From contig VXAZ01001747.1 of NCBI GenBank assembly GCA_013399875.1, forward strand, positions 316,646-380,645: a stretch of DNA of 64,000 nucleotides, in the 5' to 3' direction. The notes beneath the pieces are model-generated. The model made no database searches. It had not been told where the DNA came from and was given only the letters and a program-made list of their open reading frames with translations. The DNA comes from Gymnorhina tibicen (Eukaryota; Chordata; Aves; Passeriformes; Artamidae). The number at the start of each line of letters is the position of its first letter. Positions within the stretch are counted from its first letter, which is position 1. Positions 52,001 to 62,948 of the stretch are shown one piece after another. The position numbers were made by a program, and so were the translations under genes.

Positions 52001-53861
52001 TAACTACTATTCCTCCTAAAACCAGCTTACATAAACCAAGACAGCACAATTCCTCCACTCCTACAAAACTCCCAGCAAAGACCTCTGCTGCACAGTGGCC
52101 ATCTGACTGCTGACACAGCAAGACTCCTGTGCTGCAAACAGGCCGTTGCTGTCTTTTTCTCACCAGAGTCATTTAAAGACTCTGAAAGCCCGCAACCCCC
52201 ACCTTTTAAGGTCACTATTCATTTAAATTTTAGATACTGTAAAGAAAAGCTCATGTAAATCTAAAACTCCTTACCTGCATGCAGTGTATAGCTAAACCAG
52301 GTCCTGTATACAGTTTCTTATGACATATATGGCATTTAAAGTGCTTTGCTTTTTGATGCTGTATAAGGATCTTTTCATCATCAAAATCCCTATTACAATA
52401 CCTATTGAAGACTGTTAAGGAAACATTTAATCCTGGAAGTGACTTTCTAGATAGAACTAAGGTAATTAGCACCAATGTGATTTTTTCTGAAGCAAAAAAA
52501 AGGCACGAGAAGCATCTTTGAGCACTCAAAGTGTGATAAATATTTCATGGATGTCTGAAACCAAACACCCTCCTACAATCCAGCACATCTGTCTTTACAC
52601 AGGTACAAAACTGGGAAGGTGTCTGCACATAATCAGAATCATCATTAGATTCCATATTGTTTGACTCACGGTTTTCAAGTCCTACCTATTTTTCTCTTCA
52701 AGGGTGTTAATGCTGCTAAAGCATTAAAGGAGAAACAGGCTTGAAATCAGCAAAAGGGAAATTATGCAAATAACTCAGGAAGTGTCTCTTTAATCAATTA
52801 CCAGTAACTACCAATCATAAAAGAGAACAAAGGTTTTAGTTAAAAATTCCCTTCCTCTTTCAGTTATCCAGCTATCAATTTTTCTGACACTGCATAATTT
52901 GCTGCAGTCACTGAAGAATTCTATGCTTTTAAAAGAAATATTTTAAGCAAAGAACGGTTTGGACATCTAGGCAACAAAAGACGCAAACTGCATTTCCTTT
53001 CTGTGGGTCAGCACTAATATTTCAGCACTGTACACACATGTTCCTACGTGAGGCAAATACACATTTGCTATTTCTTATTAACACAATGTTAACATTGCTT
53101 CCACCAAACGTGAAATATATTAACATCTAAAACAAGCACAAGATACCTTTCAAAACAAAATGGTAAAATACCTCGAAGCACCTTTTGAATTTATTAAACA
53201 ATTCTAGAGGACAGAAGCATTAGAGAGAAATAAAAGGTAATTTTGTAATCACTCCACAACAGCGAGCACATTCTGAAAGAGCGATCAAATGAAAATCCAC
53301 CAGTATTTCTGGATACTGAAAAATTAAACCTGATCATGATGCAGCAATTACAAATTGAAAGCTCCCCCCGTCACAAAGAAAAAAAAAAAGTTTTCGAAAA
53401 TTCTATTTTAACCACATCCATCCCCCCTCCGTGAATAAATGCATTTATTAGTAGCAGGATTTTCTCCCTTTAACATCTTCCCTCACGGGGGATAAAGACC
53501 ATTCTCCATTTCCTGCTGTCCCGGCTTTAGGGATCGGGCGGGAGGCCGTGGCCTCGGCGAGGAAGACGGGAACAGGCCTGAGGCCGCGCGGGGGGTGGGG
53601 AGCACGGGAAGGGCACGGACCGGGCTCCATCCCGAGGAGCACAGGGACGGAACAGGGCCAAGCACCGAGACAAACCGTAACGGGCGGGGGGAGAAGGGCT
53701 GAGCCCCATCTCGGGACGAGACGGAACGGGACCGGGCAGGGACCGAGCCCCGACCGTGCCAGGCCATTCCCCTCCCCCACCCAGCTCTCCGCACCCACCG
53801 CGTCCCACACAGAAGGATACCAGCACCAAGGCTTCAGCTGCTTCTTCTTCTTACGGCCCAT
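43064..53861 (-). CDS. ZNF207: ZNF207 / BuGZ, 11 coding exons, complete
   Basis: C2H2 zinc-finger, microtubule-associated protein that binds and stabilises BUB3, loads it on kinetochores and promotes spindle assembly. Coding exons in transcript order: 53821-53861, 52275-52401, 51707-51845, 50956-51123, 50232-50307, 47774-47844, 46554-46714, 45660-45752, 44255-44497, 43379-43541, 43064-43224 (TGA 43064-43066). They total 1443 bases, 480 residues; human is about 478. Start [20 protein letters not shown] is conserved. Two C2H2 fingers lie at about 11-56, the first split by intron 1 inside the W codon (TG|G). Then follow an acidic [10 protein letters not shown] segment, a long Met/Pro/Gly-rich disordered region (repeated GMPP and MPGMPP) of the kind reported to drive coacervation, and a Thr/Ser-rich region. 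The GLEBS-like BUB3-binding motif ([14 protein letters not shown]) is near 368-381 and is split by an intron. The C-terminus is GGRY. All junctions are GT-AG and in frame. Exons at 47774 and 45660 correspond to segments known to be alternatively used in mammals. Confidence 0.97.
44681..44703. repeat. (AC)n microsatellite
   Basis: A run of CA dinucleotides with one T interruption, in the ZNF207 intron between the exons at 45660 and 44497. Confidence 0.9.
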
Positions 53862-54130
53862 GGTGGCGTCGCCCCGACCTACAGAGCAGGAGAGCCGAGC
53901 GCTCCCTCAGAGCCGCAGAGCCCGCGCGGCCGCCCAGCACCGAGCGAGAGGCACAAAATGGCGGCCGCGCTCCCTCAGGCGCCGCTGCTGCCTCCGAAAT
54001 CCCAGAATACACCACGCCAGCAAAGTTGGGGCGTGCCCACGTGACGCGCTCGGGATCGTCCCCAGCGGGTTGTGCCGTGGCGCCTCAGGGCGCCGCCGCC
54101 ATTTTGCCCAGTCGGGGTTGTGGGTGCTGT
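53862..54130 (-). promoter_or_regulatory. ZNF207: ZNF207 promoter and 5' UTR, CpG-rich
   Basis: GC- and CpG-rich DNA lies directly upstream of the ZNF207 ATG and continues from GC-rich intron 1 (about 53.5 kb onward). It holds an AAAATGGCGGC motif at 53955-53965 and an oppositely oriented GCCGCCATTTT at 54095-54105 (both YY1-type), a ZNF143-like AATCCCAGAATACACC near 53998-54013, and a CACGTG E-box at 54038-54043. No TATA box is seen. This is typical of a housekeeping promoter; factor binding is inferred. Confidence 0.7.
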
Positions 54131-54150
54131 GCCTGAGGCACCTGTGTGTG

Positions 54151-54400
54151 TCACGGAATAACAGAGGCATGGAGTGACTTGGGTTGGGAGGGACCTTAAA
54201 GCCCATCTCGTTTCACCCCTCTGCCATGGGCAGGGACACCGTCCACTAGACCAGGTTGCTCCAAGTTGCTGTCCAACCTGATCTTGAACGCTTCAGGGAT
54301 GGGGCAGCCACAGCTTCTCTGGGCAACCTGTGCCAGGGCCTCAGCACTCTCAGAGCAAAGAGCTTCCTCCTACTGTTGCTCATCTTCGTGTTTAATGTCA
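54151..54400 (-). repeat. CR1 LINE 3' fragment
   Basis: The left end, TCACGGAATAACAGAGGCAT, is a diverged reverse complement of a CR1 3' terminus. It is followed by the reversed CR1 body: GGGTTGGGAGGGACCTTAAA, CCATGGGCAGGGACACC, CAACCTGATCTTGAACGCTT, GGGCAACCTGTGCCAGGGCC and TTCCTCCT. About 250 bases, truncated at its 5' end as usual. It sits between the two head-to-head promoters. Confidence 0.93.
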
Positions 54401-54716
54401 CAGAGAAACTGTGTTTTCCCCACTAGATGTTACTGGGCAAGAAGCTGGTGTTGCTGAGACTGGCTGCTGTGCGCAGTGTTCTGGTGCTGGCTGTGCCTGT
54501 GTTGCTGGGTGCTGATAGAGAGGCCAGGGCATGTGGAGAGCCCGGCACCCCAAGAACACAAACCAACTGAAATGTGTTGAACCATCACTATCCTCAGCTA
54601 CCTGCACCTGGCGGGGGGCTGGTCCCTCTGTTAGACCCGCATCCCTTCGGGGTGCGTGTCTGTGTTACTCCCACGGCTCTCGAGCTCACCACAGGTCCAC
54701 CAGCTACTTAGAAGAG

Positions 54717-54790
54717 AATCACAGAACCATTAAGATTGGAAAAGACCTCTAAGATCATCACGTCCAACCATCAGCCATGTCCAACCCTTT
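54717..54790 (-). repeat. CR1 LINE 3' fragment, second copy
   Basis: GAATCACAGAACCATTAAGATTGGAAAAGACCTCTAAGATCATC is a typical reversed CR1 3' end. The copy is short and runs into the oppositely oriented copy that follows. Confidence 0.88.
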
Positions 54791-54799
54791 GCAGTGGCC

Positions 54800-55015
54800 C
54801 TGCTGCAGCTGGGGGTCACAGCTGCTCCCCACGGGGCTTGTCTGCAATAGAAGAGAGATTGTGGAGTCTCCCTCTCTGGAGACATTCCAAACCCACCTGG
54901 ATGTGTTCCTGTGTCACCTGCTCCAGGTGACCATGCCTTGGCAGGGGGGTTGGACTGGATGATCTCTACAGGTCCCTTCCAACCCCAACGATTCTGTGAT
55001 TGTGATTCTGTAACT
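54800..55015 (+). repeat. CR1 LINE 3' fragment, third copy
   Basis: Plus-oriented CR1 3' module: TTCCAAACCCACCTGGATGT, CCTGTGTCACCTGCTCCAGG, GGGGGGTTGGACTGGATGAT, CTCTACAGGTCCCTTCCAAC, ending ATTCTGTGATTGTGATTCTG. The 5' boundary is uncertain. Together with the preceding reversed copy it forms an inverted pair. Confidence 0.92.
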
Positions 55016-55109
55016 ACCTGGTAGCTACATGGCCGAGCTAACAAATGTGCTGTTTTAACAAAGTATTTCAGAAGCAGAACTTTTTAAAAACTGACAGTAT
55101 GGCCAATCC

Positions 55110-55152
55110 TGCCAAATCCCCGTCCAATCCAAACCAGTCTATGATTCTGAGA
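55110..55152 (+). repeat. CR1 3'-terminal remnant
   Basis: CCAATCCAAACCAGTCTATGATTCTGAG matches the CR1 3' end pattern. It may be a separate old insertion just before the C17orf75 promoter. Confidence 0.55.
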
Positions 55153-55199
55153 TGTGATGTGAGCAGGTCCTGCCGTTAGTCAAGTGACCGGCTTTTGAA

Positions 55200-55461
55200 G
55201 GATTACTTGTACTGACAGAGGCACTGCGGCGCCTGGACTGCATTCTTCTGTGCATTACACAAACGGAGGAGCTGCAGCAGCCAGAACCGTTTCCGCACGG
55301 CCCGATACCGCTCTCGGTGGGGTGAGGATACGGCTCGTGCGCTCCGCAAACTCCTCCCAGCGCCGGGCCCCGGGGCGGGTTCACGGCACACCCGGCGCGG
55401 CGGGGCGGGGCGGCAGCGCAGCCCAGTGGCTCCCCGCGGCACAGGCGGGGCTGGGGCCGCG
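55200..55461 (+). promoter_or_regulatory. C17orf75: C17orf75 promoter and 5' UTR, CpG-rich
   Basis: GC-rich DNA with clustered GC boxes (CGGGGCGGGGCGG near 55399-55412) lies immediately upstream of the ATG at 55462. No TATA box is seen. GC richness continues through exon 1 into intron 1. The transcription start is not resolved. Confidence 0.65.
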
Positions 55462-58400
55462 ATGGTGCCGGCGGTGCCGGACGGTGATGAACGGGAGCTG
55501 GAGAGCAGCGAGGAGGGTGGCGGCGCAGGCGAGGAGCGGCGGCCGGAGCGGCACGGCTGCACCTACCACGGCCTATATGGCTACCGCAGGTGAGGCGCCG
55601 GGTCCCCCCGCGGGGAGGCCGTGCCCAGGCCTCGGCCATTCCCAGATCCCTGAATTCCCTTTAATTCCCCCCCACCCTCCCCAGTGAGATTCTTTCCCTC
55701 CCATAATGCACCGATTCCCCGCTCCTGCTTTTAATCGCCCTCGGGCCGTGCCTTTTCCCTGCTGCAGCCCCTGTTCCCTGTTGCGTGTCATGGCTGTGAA
55801 CTCACTCCTGGGAATCACTTGGGTTCCAGGTCCACGCAGCAGGGAGCCGCCGGCGGGGATGGCAGTGCCGGCGGCGCCGTGGCACACGCACCCTCCGCCG
55901 AAGACTTCAGGTAAAGACGACCGGCAGAACAGCACAATCACGGGAACACCCCGATTTGAAGTCTTTGCCGTGTTGTTGTCAGATCTTTGTTAAGTCCTCT
56001 GCAGTCCTTTTAAAACGCAACCCCCCGTGAAAGCATTCTGGAGTCCCCATGGCACTTCTTCTGGAACACCTGGGGAATGGACACATAAGTAGAGCTTAAA
56101 TAATGTATTAAACAGAAACTATCATCCTTGAGTTGAACTCTCTTTTCTTTGCTACTAGTGCTTGATATTGCTGTATTGACTTAGTTCTTCATGTAGGTAA
56201 CATATAAAAAAAATTTATTAATTGTCAGTGGACATTTTTCCTTAAGCTCTGTATTACAGTTTGGGAAACATAGGAACAAAGAGGGCAGTATTTTGTCCGT
56301 AGCTGCTGGGAAGGTCAGCCTGAGCTGACACCACAACTCCTGACTCCTGGTGAGTGGGCAAACCACTGACTGCTCATGATGGGGCAAAAGTCACAGAGCT
56401 GCCTTAGCTGTTACCAGAGAGAGAGATTGCAGGGCCCCCCCGCTAGAGGCAGGTTCTGCACATGTTGAGAGACACAAAACAATAACATTTGCCTTTTGGT
56501 AATGATTTCTTCTGGTTTTTAAAGCCTCTCCTTGCTGGACACCAACTTACCAGCTGAAGCAGAGACAGAGTTGCGCAGTTTCATTGCTAAGCGTCTTACT
56601 AAAGGAGCCCTGTTTGAAGGAATGGGGAACGTAGCATCAGTGGGGCTGAGGTAAATTTTTGAAATAATTGGTGAATGAGAGCTGTAAGGAACACTGGCAG
56701 CACTGTACACCTTGCCTTCCTGCTGCTGCACTTTGGTTCAATCCTGATTCCATGTTCTCAGTCTATTGCTGCTGTTAATAACAGCCTTACACAATGGCAC
56801 TTTCGTTTTTTAGGTAGCTTTGAGAAAAACATTGGTTTAAATAAGTTACTGTTTGAATACTTAAAAAATACTACATATGTTTATGATTATTTCCTTTTAA
56901 ACTACTCTGATCACACAGAAGAAAAAAAAGAAGGTCTAAGAGCTCTACATATGGCCATAGGAGCCACCAGTGCTAGTGGTTAAAATTACCTCAGAAATCA
57001 TCTATGTCTGCTTTTTGCACTTATTTATTGTGATGTATCTGGGAGAAAGTAATTATTTTCTTTTTTCTTCTTTTTTTTAGCATACCAGAAGGTAAAGTTG
57101 GTTGTTACTACTGTCGTTTCCAACAAGAAAGTCTTCTGGAAATGGCAACGTTGGAATCAGACATCAATGCTCCAGAATATGTGGTTTGTTTCTTAGGTGG
57201 CTCAGAGAAAGGTCTGGAACTATATCCTTACCTTTTACTTTCTTTACCTGTATGGAGAGGGAAATGATGTAAAAATTATCTTGTCATTTCGTCTGTTTCT
57301 ACTTGAAATCTGCTCGTTTGTGCACACCTTTCAGTAACTGAAAATCTTAGTAACAGCCATATACTGAAAGGAAAAAATGCAGGTCTTAACTGATGCATCT
57401 TATTTTCCTTAAGAAGATACTTTCAGACTTGAGTTGGACAAACACATTCAAAATCTGAAGATAAACCTTGATTTGGAGGTAAAGCCTAACTTTTTTTTTA
57501 AATGGTGAAAATTAATATTTATGCAGATTAATTGCTAAAACAATCTGGAAGATCTAATCTATAGAGACAAAATAGGTATTTCAAGTACCAGTATGAAACA
57601 CTGGGAGAGGTACTTGACTCACTGTAGTACAATGAACGTCTAGGGTGCTATCAGCCACGCAAGTCAAAAGGAAAAAAGAAAGGGGGGACTTTTTTGTGTT
57701 AGTCATAAATCTCTTAAAGAGATTTAGTTTACAGTTAACTTACAGTTAAATTTGGAGAGAAGAATAACTGATAAAAGGTAATGGTCTACAAGGAAGTTAT
57801 CCATGTCCACCTTGATTCTTACCAGTTCTGTTCTTCTGAATGTTAAGGAAGGACATTTGTGGGTTTCTCATCACATTTTTCTAGAGGAAGTTCTGCATTT
57901 CTTTGTCATCCCATCTGCTACTGCATGGTCTTCACTTAATATTAACCATAATATTACAGTTCTGGCTGTTTCTTAAAATGCAAAGCCTTTCCTTGCTGAT
58001 AAAGTGAGTCTTTAAATGTCAAACTCATTATTTTAGTTCACTGTGGTTTGAGATTAAGAAGGCTCTGACATCCAAATATCTTAGGTTGAGTAGATTATTA
58101 ATAAGCTTGTATTTGTATAGAAATCTAATTTGTAGGTAAGGTTTTTAATGTTTCAACTTGTTACAGAAAAAAAACTTGGAGACCTGTGTTAGCCTCTACC
58201 TGAGGAGCTGGTTTGAGGACGCCATCTGCCCTATTCAGAGGGTCGTGCAGCTCTTCCAGGACAAACTTGCCTCTCTGCTACATGCTGTAAGTGTATTTAA
58301 AACTGGGTAGCTAAAAAACCTCCAGAAGGCATCTCAGTGACTCCAGCATGGTTAAAATGTTTCTTGCACTTGCTTTCCTAGCAGGAGGAGATGAAAAACT

Positions 58401-60749
58401 GTTTTTTCTTCCTTTTTTTGATGGCGTTTTTTTTTGTTTCTTTGTTGGTTGGTTGGTTTGGTTTTTTTAATTCCGAACAAGTACTTTTCCCCTGCTTATT
58501 GCTAAGGAAGCACATAACAATTTCTTCTATCAAGTAAAAAAAAAAAAAACAATTACCTAATGGCATCCATGCTGAAATTAGAATAAGAAAATTAGAAACA
58601 GCATGAGCAGGCTGTCCATGCTGTAATTCCTCTGAATGAAAAGGGGTGTTATATTGTGTATGTGCCTTGTGTAATTCGCTGGAAACAGAAAAGAGACTAC
58701 TCCTAGCTCTATTCCCTGAGTTTGAGGAGGCTCTGGATAGAATAGCTAACAGAGTGTAACTGCTGAATTTCTTCTGAGTGCAAAACCAGCTGCAGTGACT
58801 ACAATACGGAGTACTGCCTTGATAAGAACAATTTTTAAAATACCACATTATGTATTTATTGCTCGTAACTGCGATATAGCAACAAAAGTAATACTGAAGT
58901 TGCATCCAGCTTTTTCCTTTTTTTTTTCCTTCTTGTTTCTTTTTTTAAGGCTCTGAGTTACACTCCTGTAGAAGTCAAAAATGCAGATGAAAGAACAGAA
59001 AAGGACATCAGCAGGTAAAGATATTTTGAGACCGAGGAACCTTTGAGTAACTTGGCTTCTGTGTATGACAGTCACCTTGGTATCCAGGAGTTGTAAAGGA
59101 GCAAGCAGTTGACAAGAGCTTTCTGTGTCAGGTTCCTGGCAGCTGCCAGCCTCCAAGGACTTGTCCAGGAAGGGACAATGACCTCCCTGTGTATCGCCAT
59201 GACAGAGGAACAGCGCAAGTCCATGGTTGTAGACTGTCGTGGACCTCAGCCCCAGCTGCATAATGCAGGTGAGATTACAGCTGTGAACACTTCATGTTGC
59301 TCCCTTGGATCCATCAGCTGCTGAGAGCTGTGACATTAGAGGCAGTTGAGGATATTCAGAAGCTTATAGGCTCCTGCCCAGAAAGTTTGGGTTCTGACTG
59401 GAAACAAGAACACGTGTTTTCCTGTGAGGTACCAGAGTAGTTTGTTACACCAGACACACTTAAACTCTGGGTTGAAAATGCTCAATAATAAAATCCCCGG
59501 TACATTTAGTTTGTGACCACAAAAGTGTGACTTGCACAATTCAGGGAATCTGCAAAACTTTTCTTCCTCTTGTGGTTTTGACAAATGTTGGGAAAAGGGA
59601 TTCAACAATCAGAACACAGTCTTGTGTAATCACTGTAGCTGTATTTGCTTTTCTTTCCCACATGTATTGTTTTTCCTTAAGACTTATTTCCTGGCCCAGG
59701 TATATTGCTATCAGTTGTTATGTGAGAGTGATTAAACCAGGTGAATGCAGCTGTATATTTATGTTGAGCTCATTTGCTTTTTCTCATCTCTTCTCTGTGT
59801 TCCTGAACATTTAACAGGAAGCAACAGATTCTGTGAGGATTGGATGCAGGCTTTTGTGAATGGTGCTGAAGGTGGAAATCCATTTCTCTTCCGGCAGATT
59901 TTGGAAAACTTTAAATTGAAGGTACCTGTTCATACATGTTAAAGACTTGAAGAAGATATTAGGGTTACTGAGGGAGCACATACTATATGCAAAATATTAT
60001 TTTGCAGTGAATAAAAGTTTTAGGTTATTATGATGTCTATATGTCATTAACTGATTAACTCTGAAGCTTAATTTGAGGGCTGGCTTACTGTAGTTGACAA
60101 GAACAGCTGTAAAGTAGTGTGAAAGTTTCTTTAGTGATTGCTCCAAAGGGTTTTCTCAAATTTAAAGTAAGACCCCCCTTTTTTTTGTTGTTGTTTGTTT
60201 TCTTAAAATATTGTTAATCTGAGCTTTGCACACACAATCTCATGTAATTGGTACCATGGGTTCAGTAGTTAACACTTCTTAAATGAGCTGACATAATATG
60301 AGAATTCTTGCTACAAGTTGGACACATCACGTTGTGTCCACACATGTTGCATCATTACAGTAAAAGCTATAATATGCATCCAAGACAATATTCAATTCTT
60401 ACATTACTCTTAAGTAGTAATACCGACTTTCTATTGGAAATGCTCTTGCTTCTCCTGCTATTTGGCCTTTATTTTCCATGATAGTGTGTTTTCGTTCCAT
60501 GTAGGAGGATAAGAAAATGCTCTGTTACTCTTTCCCCAGGCTATCCAGGACATTAACAACCTGAAGAGGTTTATCCGCCAGGCTGAAATGAACCACTACG
60601 CCTTGTTCAAGTGCTACCTGTTCCTGAAGAACTGTGGCAGTGGAGACATCCTGCTGAAGATTGTGAAAGTAGAACATGCAGAAATGCCAGAAGCCAGGAA
60701 CGTAGTGACCGTCCTGGAGGAATTCATGAGGGAAACATCAGTGGCTTAA
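55462..60749 (+). CDS. C17orf75: C17orf75 (NJMU-R1) orthologue, 10 exons, complete
   Basis: Orthologue of human C17orf75/NJMU-R1, reported as a subunit of the WDR11-FAM91A1 complex that acts in endosome-to-Golgi vesicle capture. Coding exons: 55462-55589, 55830-55910, 56525-56650, 57081-57221, 57421-57478, 58167-58286, 58950-59014, 59132-59268, 59818-59921, 60540-60749 (TAA 60747-60749). They total 1170 bases, 389 residues; human is about 396. The first 70 residues are diverged and Gly/Ala/Glu-rich, but ELESSEEGG is shared. The rest is highly conserved: YVVCFLGGSEKGLEL, LSYTPVEVK, GTMTSLCIAMTEEQ, SNRFCEDWMQAF, FIRQAEMNHYALFKCY, KNCGSGDILLKIVKVEH. No signal peptide or membrane helix is seen. 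Nine introns; eight are GT-AG and the one after 57221 is AT-AC. The gene is head-to-head with ZNF207, as in human. Confidence 0.97.
57222..57420 (+). other. C17orf75: U12-type AT-AC intron in C17orf75
   Basis: The only junction that keeps the conserved GLELFRLELDK reading uses a donor ATATCCTTAC at 57222 and an acceptor ending AAGATAC at 57420. ATATCCTT is the exact minor-spliceosome AT-AC donor consensus. TTTTCCTTAAG at 57403-57413 matches the U12 branch site, 8-9 bases before the junction, slightly close. No nearby GT donor and AG acceptor pair restores the protein. The intron is 199 bases. Confidence 0.9.
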
Positions 60750-61110
60750 AATTATCTTACGTATAAATCATTACTTTCTTCTGTGCAGCTATTGCAGGAT
60801 TTTTAATTTATATTTAAAAGTATTGCCCAACTCAAACCTTAGTTGCAGTTTCATCTGCCTTTTCTTGTTTTTAGACAAAGCAGTATGAGCTTTTTTAATG
60901 TGTAAATATCAGATAATATAAACTCCTGCAGAGTTTTCAGATTCACCAGCTGACTTGCTCCTGTTCTGAGGAAATCATGACATTTGATTTTCAGAGTCAT
61001 TGCAAAACCAAACCCAAATCCCTTACCTGGAAAGCATTTCACTGTTTTAAATATTTTAAAAATAATTTAGATCTGGCTGCTTTGTTTTAATAAAGAAGCA
61101 CAAACATCTG
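60750..61110 (+). other. C17orf75: C17orf75 3' UTR
   Basis: It runs from the stop codon to just after the AATAAA at 61089-61094, about 350 bases, AT-rich, with no coding signal. Confidence 0.65.
61089..61094 (+). terminator. C17orf75: Polyadenylation signal AATAAA, C17orf75
   Basis: First canonical AATAAA after the C17orf75 stop, in the context TTTTAATAAAGAAGC. A second possible signal, AATAAATG, follows near 61127. Confidence 0.7.
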
Positions 61111-62793
61111 GATAGATCTAGATAATAAATGAATCAATCGTATTAGTTGAGATAAGAGAACCTAGGTAACAAGTCTGTAGCTGGTTTCTGCTTTCAAACT
61201 GGTGGCTTGTTCTGCTGCTACTGGATAAACAAGTTGTGAATTGGTATGAAACAGAGCTGCCTTAAGACTGAACTGTTGCAGTGATCAGTTTGTGTGTGCC
61301 TGTATGTGTGCATACATACACGCAACAGGTATCTGAAACTCCCAGGCTATATGATGTATCCCCTTCTTCCTTAGTCTGAAGTGTGATCAAGACCTTCTTT
61401 GTATGTTCTTGTATTACAGCTTTGTGTAACTGTAAATAATGGTATGTTTTTCAATCATGAAGAAACTAAAAAGTTTCCACATTTAATAATAAGACTTCTT
61501 CAGAATTTGAAGTAAATTAACTTCCCAAATCAATTACTCAGACTTTAAAACATTTCTCTGTATTTCAGCAATGAATTCTTACCCACATCATGGGACACAT
61601 AAGCAGAAGAATATCTGAAGGAAAACTTTGTCTACCGCTGGAATAAAAACTCACAAAGTCTCTGAGTAACCTCAGAAAGAGGATGATTTCTGCAAACCTG
61701 ATACAAGCAAAATTCCCTGTTGGTTCCCTTTGCAGCAGAGGTTCCCTTTGAACAACTCCCCCTGAAAGAGTGACTAACTAACACAGTTTGGTGTGACTTG
61801 TGCCGATGCTCTGTACTGTGATGGCAGAAGTTGCTGCTTTTCTGTGACACCATCACGTTGAACCTGTAATAAGGATAACAATAAAACACATTCAAAACCT
61901 CAGCAGTGTGCCTATAAATTGTCAATGAGTGTAGTCCTTGATGTCTCCTGTTTAAAACCCTTTATCCCTCAATGCAGAGGAGCTGCAAGTGTGGTATTAG
62001 CAGCCAAGGTGACATGCAATGTATTTGGGCAGGCCAAACAAGAAAAGAAAAGTAGTGTGAAAGAAAACAAACTCCTCATTCAGTCATTTGCAGGAGCTCT
62101 GAGAAGTATCAAATGTTTTCTTTCATGAGTGGGTACAGCAGCACCACTCAATAAAACGTCACCCTTTGTTGCTCCTGTACATTTCTAGCAAAGTTGGAGC
62201 ACTGATTGTTCAGTTTTTTGGCTGATCAGGACACAAGAAAGAGTTCAGTGCTTAAGTAAGTTGGATGTGAAGAACAGGTAGCAAGAAAAATGTAGAGTAC
62301 TAGTAGGCAGTAACACTTTTTGTATTGACAAAAACTGACAAACCCCACCTTATCTTCTTGCTTGAAAGTCCTCAGCTAATTAATAAGAGAGATTTGAGTG
62401 TCCTGGAAAGCTCAGTTCAGTGCAGAGAAGCAAGACAGCAAGAGCTGAGTCCCACACATAGTAGTAGTGATCTGCCTCCCTTAGGAATAGCACATCTGAC
62501 AGGAACTGCTCCTACACACATCTTCATTCCTATAAATTACACTTCAACCCAGTGTTTTTCAACAAAAACACAACTTATTTTTCAAAATAAGCCTCCCCCT
62601 TCCACCTTGGTAGAAGGATTCTTATTTTAATCAGTTGGAGGTTTACTGCAGAACTTTCTGGATATGTTGTTTCCACTCTTGATTCAAGAGATGAGTATTG
62701 GCTCTGAGATTTGAAAACATTCAGTAAAGTGTGATGTTAAAAGAGCACAACCCTCCTTCCCAGTAAAAAAATTTACTCAAATGTACTTGGTAA
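61111..62793. other. Region downstream of C17orf75, no gene assigned
   Basis: AT-rich DNA with short frames only. Plus-strand AATAAA occurs near 61880 and 62150. A minus-strand ATTAAA (TTTAAT on plus near 62625) could end a convergent minus-strand gene. In human the convergent neighbour of C17orf75 is RHBDL3, but I see no RHBDL3 coding sequence here. Confidence 0.4.
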
Positions 62794-62948
62794 TCAACTG
62801 CCCTGCAGCTCTGAGGTCACAACTGCACTGAAGGGACAGCCTCCAAAAGGTGGGACATCACCTGAATTTCCATACAGGTCCCAAGCTAGTTCGGCATCCT
62901 CATTACATCTCATGGAGAAATGAAGATGCAGTTCACTCTCCCCTTTAT
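62794..62948 (-). other. Possible terminal coding exon, unidentified
   Basis: On the minus strand a pyrimidine-rich stretch ending TCTAACAG is followed by 155 open bases reading DKGESELHLHFSMRCNEDAE and onward to a C-terminus VVTSELQGS and TGA at 62794-62796. A possible ATTAAA signal follows near 62625. The composition looks protein-like but I recognise no family. It could be the last exon of a minus-strand gene entering from the right, or 3' UTR sequence. Confidence 0.25.

Noticed and set aside
53448..54206. Long GC-rich frames overlapping ZNF207 exon 1 and promoter on both strands
   Set aside because: Only the first 41 bases from 53861 belong to ZNF207; the rest is intron 1 or promoter, with chance frames from high GC.
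57383..57391. GTCTTAACT as an alternative U12 branch site in the C17orf75 intron
   Set aside because: It is about 30 bases from the acceptor, farther than usual; TTTTCCTTAAG nearer the end fits better.
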